Origin: an uncultured Clostridia bacterium
Lineage (GTDB): Bacteria > Bacillota > Clostridia > TANB77 > CAG-508
Assembly (NCBI GenBank): GCA_944386375.1
Contig: CALXAW010000039.1
Location: 1-11,490, forward strand
Length of the DNA: 11,490 bases
Direction: 5' to 3'
The notes beneath the pieces were generated by a model. That model saw only the letters and a program-made list of their open reading frames with translations, was not told the DNA's origin and ran no database searches. A program made the translations under genes and the position numbers. Position 1 is the first letter of the stretch; each line of letters starts with the position of its first letter. This document shows positions 5,623 through 11,490 of the stretch, one piece after another.

Positions 5623-8262
5623 TTACATATTTTTTAATCTTTCTTGTACTGCTTTTAGCATTTCTTGGTATTTTGCAAGTTTGTCTTTTTCTTCTTGTAT
5701 TTTAGCTTGTGGAGCTTTGCTTATAAAGCCTTGGTTAGCTAGCATTTTGCTTGCTCTCGTTACTTCTGCTTCTAGTTTTTTTGCTTCTTCTTGTAAACGT
5801 TCTTTTTCTTCTTTTATGTTTACTAGGTTTTCAAATGGCATATATACTTCTATTCCGTCTGTTAATACACTTATTGCATTATTTGAGATTCCGCTTTTAT
5901 CTTTTTGTATTGTTATGCTTTCACCATATCCTAGTTTTTTCAAGAATTCTTCTGATGCTTTTATTACACCTTCATGCTCGTTTGTTACAAATATTAAGTC
6001 TGCCTTTTTAGATGGATGTACATTCATGTTGCTTCTTACATTACGTATTCCAATTATTATTTCTTTTAGTTTTTCGATTTCGTTTTCTGCTTCTTTAAAG
6101 TTTAGGTTTTCTTCATATTCTGGGAAGCTTGAAATCATAATACTTTCATCATTGTTGTATAACTGTGTATATATTTCTTCTGTTACAAATGGCATTATTG
6201 GGTGTAATAATTTCATACTTTCTGAAAATACCTTATTTAAAACTGCTTGTGCTGTTTTTCTTGTTGGATTTTCTTTATTATATAATCTTGTTTTTACAAT
6301 TTCTATATACCAGTCGCAAAATTCGTTCCATATAAAATCATATATTTTTTGTGTTGCAACACCTAATTCATAATGCTCAAAATTATTTCTTACTTCTTTT
6401 ACTAATGTATTTAATTTTGAAATTATCCATTTATCTTCATATTGAAGTTTGTCTATTTCTATGTTTTCTACATTGTCGCAATCTTCTAAATTCATTAATA
6501 CAAATTTTGCTGCATTCCATATTTTATTTGCAAAATTTGATGCTTGTTCTAGCTTTTCTGGCATGTATTTTACATCATTTCCTGGTGATACACCAAGTAT
6601 TAGAGAAAATCTTAAGCTATCTGCTCCGTATTTTTCTATTACTTCTAATGGATCTATTCCATTACCTAATGATTTTGACATTTTTCTGCCTTGGCTATCA
6701 CGTACAATTCCATGTATTAATACATCATTAAATGGCTTTTTACCTGTACATTCTAAGCCGGAAAAAATCATTCTTGCAACCCAGAAAAATATTATGTCAT
6801 AACCTGTAATTAGTACATTTGTAGGATAAAATGTTTGCATATCTTCTGTGTTTTCTGGCCAACCTAGTGTTGAAAATGGCCATAATGCAGAACTAAACCA
6901 TGTGTCTAATGTGTCTTCATCTTGTTTTAAATTTGTACTTCCACATTTTTCGCATTTATCTGGCTGTGTTTTTGCTACATTTATATGCCCACATTCTTGG
7001 CAATAATATGCTGGTATTCTATGTCCCCACCATAGTTGTCTAGATATACACCAATCTTGAATATTTTCCATCCAATTAAAATATGTTTTTTCGTATCTTT
7101 TAGGGAAAAACTTAATATCTTCTTCTTTAACTGCTTTTATTGCTGGCTCTGCTAATTCTTTCATTTTAACAAACCATTGCTCAGATATTTTTGGCTCTAT
7201 TGTGTGTTTACATCTTTCGCATTTTCCTACATTGTGTGTATATTCTTCTACTTTTACTAGTGCTCCTAATTCTTTTAGCTTTTCTACTATTTTTTCTCTT
7301 GCTTCTAGTAAGTCCATTCCTTTATATTCTGGTACTAAATTACCCATTTTAAAATGTTCGTCAAATACTTCTATTATGTCTAGATTGTGGTCTATTCCTG
7401 CTTTGTAGTCATTCATATCATGTGCTGGTGTTATTTTAACACATCCTGTTCCAAATTCTTTTTCTACAAATTCGTCTGATATTATTGGAATTTCTTTGTT
7501 CATTATTGGCAATATACAAGTTTTTCCTATTAAATGCTTATATCTTTCGTCATCTGGATGTACCGCAACTGCTGTGTCTCCTAACATTGTTTCTGGCCTT
7601 GTTGTTGCAACTACAACATATTCGTCTTCTGTTCCTGTTATTTTGTACCTTATATGCCATAAATGAGTTTGTTCTTCTTTGTATTCAACTTCTATATCTG
7701 ATACAGATGTATTACAATTTGTACACCAGTTTACCATTCTTGTTCCTTTATATATTAGTCCTTTATTATATAAATTTATAAATTGCTCTAATACTGCATT
7801 TGATAGTCCTTCGTCTAATGTAAATCTATTTCTTTCCCAGTCACAAGAACATCCTAATTTTTTTTGTTGATTTTGTATTGTTCCTCCATAGTGTTTTGTC
7901 CATTCCCATGCTTCTTCTAAGAATTTTTCTCTTCCTAGGTCTTTTTTCTCTTTTCCTTCTTCTCTTAATTTTTCTACTACTTTCATTTCTGTAGAAATTG
8001 CGGCATGGTCTGTTCCTGGAAGCCATAATGTATTATATCCACACATTCTTTTATAACGAATTAGTATGTCTTGCATTGTGCCATCTAATGCATGTCCCAT
8101 ATGTAATTTTCCTGTAACATTTGGTGGTGGCATCATTATACAATAACTTTCTTTTGTTTTATCCATTGATGGCTTAAAATAACCTTTATTATTCCATTCT
8201 TCATATAGTTTATCTTCAAAATCTTTTGGATTATACTTTCCTTCTAATTCGTGTTTTTTCAT
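5623..8262 (-). CDS. valS: valine--tRNA ligase
   Basis: This class I synthetase charges tRNA-Val with valine in the cytosol. Its 879 residues match the usual bacterial length. Motifs: PPPNVTGKLHMGH at 45-57 (the HIGH signature, H54-M-G-H57); the editing (CP1) domain with TTRPETMLGDTAVAVHP at 220-236 and PAHD at 279-282; cysteine pairs at 180/183, 348/351, 421/424 and 437/440, likely metal-binding knuckles; DTWFSSALWPFSTLGWP at 453-469; KMSKS at 527-531; and a C-terminal Lys/Glu-rich coiled coil from about 810, typical of ValRS arms that contact tRNA. AGGA lies 11 nt before the ATG. It is 33 bp after the LolA-like gene, leaving no room for a T-box leader immediately upstream. It is probably co-transcribed from the promoter at 8940-8968. 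Intact. Confidence 0.98.
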   Translation of the reverse strand: MKKHELEGKYNPKDFEDKLYEEWNNKGYFKPSMDKTKESYCIMMPPPNVTGKLHMGHALDGTMQDILIRYKRMCGYNTLWLPGTDHAAISTEMKVVEKLREEGKEKKDLGREKFLEEAWEWTKHYGGTIQNQQKKLGCSCDWERNRFTLDEGLSNAVLEQFINLYNKGLIYKGTRMVNWCTNCNTSVSDIEVEYKEEQTHLWHIRYKITGTEDEYVVVATTRPETMLGDTAVAVHPDDERYKHLIGKTCILPIMNKEIPIISDEFVEKEFGTGCVKITPAHDMNDYKAGIDHNLDIIEVFDEHFKMGNLVPEYKGMDLLEAREKIVEKLKELGALVKVEEYTHNVGKCERCKHTIEPKISEQWFVKMKELAEPAIKAVKEEDIKFFPKRYEKTYFNWMENIQDWCISRQLWWGHRIPAYYCQECGHINVAKTQPDKCEKCGSTNLKQDEDTLDTWFSSALWPFSTLGWPENTEDMQTFYPTNVLITGYDIIFFWVARMIFSGLECTGKKPFNDVLIHGIVRDSQGRKMSKSLGNGIDPLEVIEKYGADSLRFSLILGVSPGNDVKYMPEKLEQASNFANKIWNAAKFVLMNLEDCDNVENIEIDKLQYEDKWIISKLNTLVKEVRNNFEHYELGVATQKIYDFIWNEFCDWYIEIVKTRLYNKENPTRKTAQAVLNKVFSESMKLLHPIMPFVTEEIYTQLYNNDESIMISSFPEYEENLNFKEAENEIEKLKEIIIGIRNVRSNMNVHPSKKADLIFVTNEHEGVIKASEEFLKKLGYGESITIQKDKSGISNNAISVLTDGIEVYMPFENLVNIKEEKERLQEEAKKLEAEVTRASKMLANQGFISKAPQAKIQEEKDKLAKYQEMLKAVQERLKNM

Positions 8263-8295
8263 TTTGTTTTCAATCCTTTCTTTTATAACATTTGC

Positions 8296-8925
8296 TTATT
8301 CTACTTGGGCATAGTCTGATGGTATTTCGAATAATTCGTCACCTACATCATAAGAAATTGATGTATTTAGCAATTCTTCTTGGTCTCCTACAATTGTTTT
8401 TATATAAGCTAAATTGTTTCCATCAAAATAAAATCTTGTTTTTATTTGACTTTGGTCTATATCTCTTCCAGCTGATATCATAAATCCATCAAACCCTACA
8501 TATTCTTCGTATTTGTATTTTTTACCATTTATCTCTTCTTTTCCTGTGCTATGTTCTGTATTTACTAAACTTGCCAACATATCTGTCATTATATTTTCTT
8601 CTGCTGCAACATCTCCATCATATATGATATATTCTTTTGAAGAGTGTAACAATAAATATGTTATGCCGTCTTTTATTAATGTTGTTGTTTTTTCGTCTGC
8701 ATTTGTCATGTCTATACATGTTTTTCCTTCTTTTCTTGCCATAGATAATTGGTAATTTTCGTTATTAGACATATTAAATATATATGCTTGGCTATTTTCT
8801 AATGTATTGTACAATTTAGCTACTTTTGAGCTTCCATCTCCCTTTACTGCAAATACTATTGCTATAATTAATACTATTGCTAAAATTATTCCAATTAATA
8901 TTGCTATTTTTTTCTTATTTAACAT
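8296..8925 (-). CDS. membrane-anchored LolA-like extracellular protein, function unknown
   Basis: This is a 209-residue protein with a short basic N-terminus (MLNKKK) and one hydrophobic helix at 7-27. The rest is a hydrophilic domain with alternating beta-type segments, predicted outside the membrane. There is no lipobox cysteine after the helix, so it is a transmembrane anchor rather than a lipoprotein. The C-terminal pattern (a TRFYFDG-N-L strand, a turn, then FEIPSDY) resembles LolA/LppX-like folds, which bind lipid or act as sensors; this is a resemblance by eye only. Upstream, GAG lies 7 nt and AGGA 11 nt before the ATG. A near-consensus promoter sits immediately before it, so close that the leader would be only about 7-10 nt. 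valS follows after 33 bp, probably on the same transcript, though no functional link is evident. Confidence 0.8.
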   Translation of the reverse strand: MLNKKKIAILIGIILAIVLIIAIVFAVKGDGSSKVAKLYNTLENSQAYIFNMSNNENYQLSMARKEGKTCIDMTNADEKTTTLIKDGITYLLLHSSKEYIIYDGDVAAEENIMTDMLASLVNTEHSTGKEEINGKKYKYEEYVGFDGFMISAGRDIDQSQIKTRFYFDGNNLAYIKTIVGDQEELLNTSISYDVGDELFEIPSDYAQVE

Positions 8926-8939
8926 TTTACCACTCTTCC

Positions 8940-8968
8940 TTTATATCATTATTTTTAAATTATGTCAA
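8940..8968 (-). promoter_or_regulatory. near-consensus promoter for the LolA-like gene and valS
   Basis: Minus strand: perfect TTGACA (8968-8963), 17-bp AT-rich spacer, TATAAA (8945-8940). It is the best -35 box in the window. The expected start at about 8932-8935 is only 7-10 nt before the ATG at 8925, so most of the AGGAAG ribosome binding site would not be in the transcript. Confidence 0.65.
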
Positions 8969-8973
8969 CATAT

Positions 8974-10257
8974 TTACTTTAAATATAACACTACTCTAAA
9001 GCCTGTAGTCACATCTGCATATGTGGAAGCATTATTGTTTCCATTGCGATATGTTATAGGGTATGTTGCACCACTTCCGTCAAATCCACCACCACGAATA
9101 ACTGCAAATGTGTTATTCTCTGTGTTTTCTGTATTATGTTTACCTTCTTCTGATGTCCACTCCCATACATTTCCCGCTAAATCATATATGTTGTTTGCAA
9201 TATTTTTTTCTACTATTCCTGTTGCTGTTTCTAAATATTCTGTGTCTGTTTTAGTGTAACTTCCATTATTATAATTTGTGGCTATTTCCCATTTATCATT
9301 TTGCCAATTATGTTTTGCATATAATCCATCTATTGTAAATGTTGTACCTAAATAATTTCCCCATTTAGAACAGTTTACAACATCATTATTTTCAGACACC
9401 CATTGTGCTACTGTGTCCCAAGCTGTTCCATCTATTAAGCTACTTGTTACAGAATTACTTTCTAAATACATTTTATTTGATACTTTTTTTGCATTTTCTT
9501 GTGTTATATAATTCCATACTGGTGCATTTTGTTTACTTACTGGTACATAATTTGTTGTGTTTTTTTGTATATTGGTTTTGTCTGTATAATATGTTGTTTT
9601 ACTTTCATTTGCAAAAAAGTCTGCATTTTCTGGAATTCCTGCTTCATATCTTGCTACATAAAACCCACCATATTTTTCTACGCTTTCTTCATTTTTGGTG
9701 TCTGCGCTCCAATCATTATAATTTCTATAATTAAAAGTGCTCCAATTTCCATTTGAAGAGTCTTGAACTAAACTTTGTGTATCGTCTACTTCTGTTTGTT
9801 CATATTTATGTTTCTCATATTTTAGGCTTGTACCATCTACTGGAACCCAAACAAATTGATTACCTTTGCCATCTTCTATTACTAAACCTGCTGATACATC
9901 CTCTTGGGTTGGTGTATTTTTGCCGTCTCCCCAGTTTGATGTGTCTGTGTTTACTGGTTTAAAGCCCTCTGGTATTGTTGGGTTTTCGCTACTTGGATTG
10001 TCTCCATTTATTGTACTTGTTTTTGTAAAACAACCATTTTCGTCTAAATTAGAGGTTAAATTTTGATATAATTGTGCCAAGCTTTCGTCATCTAAATTTG
10101 TACCATAGTTTTCTGCAATTTGTTTTGTTTCGTCTTCTTGTGCTTGTAATTTGCTCATAGCAAGTGTATATGCACTAACAGCTATTATTATAAAAAACAA
10201 CATCGCAATTAGTACAAATAGTGTTATCGAACCTTTTTCGTTTTTTAATTTTTTCAT
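8974..10257 (-). CDS. pilin-like N-terminal anchor fused to a formylglycine-enzyme-fold (SUMF1-like) domain
   Basis: The 427-residue protein starts at ATG 10257 with GGAGG 8 nt upstream. The N-terminus MKKLKNEKGSITLF leads into a hydrophobic helix (11-31) then a Gln/Glu-rich helix, like a type IV prepilin or TadE-like leader, but the usual Glu at +5 after Gly9 is absent. A Ser/Asn/Thr-rich linker follows (about 70-120). The rest is an FGE-sulfatase/SUMF1-like C-type-lectin fold: FVWVPV at 135-140, GGFYVARYEAG at 197-207, NIYDLAGNVWEWTSE at 356-370, RGGGF at 388-392 and TGFR at 418-421. The only cysteines are C76 and C296; none lies near the RGGGF-to-TGFR stretch where active FGEs carry their catalytic pair. 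A non-catalytic surface binding role is likely (inference). It sits 60 bp after pfkA and 48 bp before the LolA-like gene. Confidence 0.85.
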   Translation of the reverse strand: MKKLKNEKGSITLFVLIAMLFFIIIAVSAYTLAMSKLQAQEDETKQIAENYGTNLDDESLAQLYQNLTSNLDENGCFTKTSTINGDNPSSENPTIPEGFKPVNTDTSNWGDGKNTPTQEDVSAGLVIEDGKGNQFVWVPVDGTSLKYEKHKYEQTEVDDTQSLVQDSSNGNWSTFNYRNYNDWSADTKNEESVEKYGGFYVARYEAGIPENADFFANESKTTYYTDKTNIQKNTTNYVPVSKQNAPVWNYITQENAKKVSNKMYLESNSVTSSLIDGTAWDTVAQWVSENNDVVNCSKWGNYLGTTFTIDGLYAKHNWQNDKWEIATNYNNGSYTKTDTEYLETATGIVEKNIANNIYDLAGNVWEWTSEEGKHNTENTENNTFAVIRGGGFDGSGATYPITYRNGNNNASTYADVTTGFRVVLYLK

Positions 10258-10317
10258 AAATTATTCCTCCTAAGTATTTTGTATTGGCACAATTAATCTT
10301 AAATTTTGCTACAGATT

Positions 10318-10926
10318 TTATTCTCCTAAGCAAATACCGATGCTTTTAGCTGTTTTTACCAAGTCGTCATCCATTGTTACTTTACGTATATTACTTGTTT
10401 TTGTATTTCCAGAAACTGCACCTATCTCTTTGTTTTGACCTACAACATCTTCTAGTGGTACATAATCTAATCTTCCATTTTTTATTACAGTTAGTACTCC
10501 GAATTTACCTTGTAGAGCTAAACTCATTGCTTTAGCTCCATATTTTGTAGAAAGAACTCTATCATAAGCTGTTGGTGTTCCACCTCTTTGCATATATCCT
10601 AATGTTGTATTTCTTGCTTCTAATCCAGTTAATCTTTCTAGCTCTCTTGCTACTCTTTCTCCTATTCCTCCAAGTTTTGTATTGTCTACACCTTCACCAT
10701 TATCTCTTGTTCCTGCTATAGATATACTTCCTCCTTTTGGCGCAGCTCCTTCTGCTACGACTACTACACTAAAGTTTTTACCTATTGCTCTTCTTTCTTC
10801 TATTTTTTCTACTGCCTTATTTATATCAAATGGTACTTCTGGTATTAATGCAATGTCTGCACCTCCGGCTATAGCTGATTCTAGTGCTATCCAGCCTGCA
10901 TATCTTCCCATTACTTCTAGCACCAT
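10318..10926 (-). CDS. pfkA: 6-phosphofructokinase, C-terminal part
   Basis: This is the part after the stop, 202 codons if read from ATG 10926. No ribosome binding site precedes that ATG, so independent translation is doubtful. In full-length numbering it holds HHR (R175, equivalent to the fructose-6-phosphate-binding Arg162 of E. coli), EVMGR at 180-184, GGADIALIPE ending at E206, EGAAPKGG, and LGYMQRGGTPTAYDR with R290 and R299, the equivalents of Arg243 and Arg252. All substrate-binding motifs of the family are well conserved, which indicates recent or continuing selection. It could not act alone, because the nucleotide-binding half is on the other part. Confidence 0.8.
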   Translation of the reverse strand: MVLEVMGRYAGWIALESAIAGGADIALIPEVPFDINKAVEKIEERRAIGKNFSVVVVAEGAAPKGGSISIAGTRDNGEGVDNTKLGGIGERVARELERLTGLEARNTTLGYMQRGGTPTAYDRVLSTKYGAKAMSLALQGKFGVLTVIKNGRLDYVPLEDVVGQNKEIGAVSGNTKTSNIRKVTMDDDLVKTAKSIGICLGE

Positions 10927-10941
10927 AATTCTATGATGTGT

Positions 10942-11454
10942 TTATCCTGTTGTATGTAGTATATCTAATGCTTCTGTTGCAACAGATACAGCTGTATTAT
11001 ATCCAAAAGTTATTTCTGTACATGCTACATCATTATCTATTGTTTTTGGTACACCTATTATATTTACTCCTCTTAAGTAAAAATCTCTAGCAGATTTTTG
11101 TGTTCCATCTCCGCCTAATGCAAAAACACAGTCAAAGTTATTGTTTTTTATGTTTTGAACACATTGTTCTGATAAATCTTTATATACAATTTCTCCATTT
11201 TCTTCTACTTTATATTTAAATACATTAGAATTTGTAGATGAACCTATTATTGAACCTCCTTTAGGCAATATACCTGATGCAATTGGCTGATTATCTAAAC
11301 GGATAAAATTATTTTCTAATAGTCCCTTATATCCTTCTATAAAACCATAACATTCTATTTTTTCATTTTCACATGTTTTTTTAATTGCGCGTATTACTGC
11401 ATTAAAGCCTGCTACATCTCCTCCATTTGCAAGTATTGCAACTTTTTTTAACAT
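10942..11454 (-). CDS. pfkA: 6-phosphofructokinase, N-terminal part
   Basis: This 170-residue part begins MLKKVAILANGGD; a longer start at 11484 is possible but lacks support, whereas AGGAGG lies 7 nt before ATG 11454. It has GGDG at 114-117 followed by T118, and PKTIDND at 136-142 with catalytic Asp140. Gly at the GGDG position together with Lys137 (PK rather than PG) is the G104/K124 combination of group III enzymes, suggesting ATP use despite the PPi-type lysine. Two places deviate from usual family motifs: GGDVAGFN at 11-18 instead of GGD-x-(P/A)-GLN, and GSST at 71-74 where GS(S/A)R normally supplies an ATP-contacting arginine. It ends at TAA 10942. Confidence 0.8.
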   Translation of the reverse strand: MLKKVAILANGGDVAGFNAVIRAIKKTCENEKIECYGFIEGYKGLLENNFIRLDNQPIASGILPKGGSIIGSSTNSNVFKYKVEENGEIVYKDLSEQCVQNIKNNNFDCVFALGGDGTQKSARDFYLRGVNIIGVPKTIDNDVACTEITFGYNTAVSVATEALDILHTTG

Positions 11455-11490
11455 ACTTTTTCCTCCTCTTAAGTTTTTAAACATAATTCT

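Larger units (their letters stand above)
10318..11454 (-). pseudogene. pfkA: 6-phosphofructokinase gene interrupted by one in-frame stop
   Basis: From ATG 11454 (AGGAGG at 11462-11467, 7-nt spacer) the frame encodes a complete phosphofructokinase of 378 codons, apart from codon 171, which is TAA (10944-10942). No frameshift is present: both sides are in the same frame and meet at HTTG-stop-THHR. In the family an ordinary sense codon stands there, and CAA or GAA to TAA needs one substitution. The gene may be a fresh pseudogene, an assembly or sequencing error, or read-through. Glycolysis normally needs this enzyme, so either another copy exists or the stop is not real. Confidence 0.75.

Noticed and set aside
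7841..8026. Arg/Lys-rich 61-residue open frame on the minus strand
   Set aside because: It overlaps valS in another frame on the same strand and has no independent support.
8263..8295. T-box leader before valS
   Set aside because: The gap is 33 bp, far too short for a T-box, and no such structure is seen in the upstream intergenic gaps.
11455..11484. Upstream pfkA start at ATG 11484
   Set aside because: The 10 extra residues are encoded across the AGGAGG site that serves ATG 11454, where family homology begins.

Overview
The window is AT-rich throughout, with A/T-ending codons, strong AGGAGG-type ribosome binding sites and sigma-70-like promoters with 17-18 bp spacers. The class A PBP, bacterial ValRS and 6-phosphofructokinase have Gram-positive-type features. 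Together these point to a low-GC Bacillota, most likely an uncultured (gut-type) clostridium. No species can be named from sequence reading alone.

Layout: (1) 1-1181, minus strand: two adjacent genes for proteins built from the same 35-residue helical repeat. The downstream one (1-747) runs off the left edge and has near-identical 105-bp tandem repeats. The upstream one (783-1181) has three diverged repeats. The repeat resembles the mTERF repeat of organellar nucleic-acid-binding proteins, which makes this the most unusual part of the window. A promoter lies at 1215-1243. (2) 1257-1412: an apparent remnant of a BRO-family antirepressor-like gene overlapping the end of a DUF4143-type ATPase gene (1363-2688, minus). 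(3) 2689-2888: a divergent promoter region with three direct repeats of 33-bp period next to and inside the ATPase promoter. (4) 2889-5411, plus: a class A penicillin-binding protein with a Ser/Thr/Asn-rich tail, probably starting at TTG. (5) 5412-5622: a convergent intergenic region packed with inverted repeats. (6) 5623-11454, minus: valS, a membrane-anchored LolA-like protein, a pilin-like/FGE-fold surface protein, and pfkA, which is interrupted by one in-frame TAA.

Housekeeping content (cell-wall synthesis, tRNA charging, glycolysis) is mixed with accessory content (repeat proteins, ATPase, antirepressor remnant, FGE-fold protein). The pfkA-to-valS block is co-oriented with gaps of 33-60 bp and could be partly co-transcribed. 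A near-consensus promoter at 8940-8968 gives the LolA-like gene and valS their own start. No rRNA, tRNA, CRISPR array, transposase, integrase or reverse transcriptase is visible, and no gene-free stretch exceeds 300 bases.
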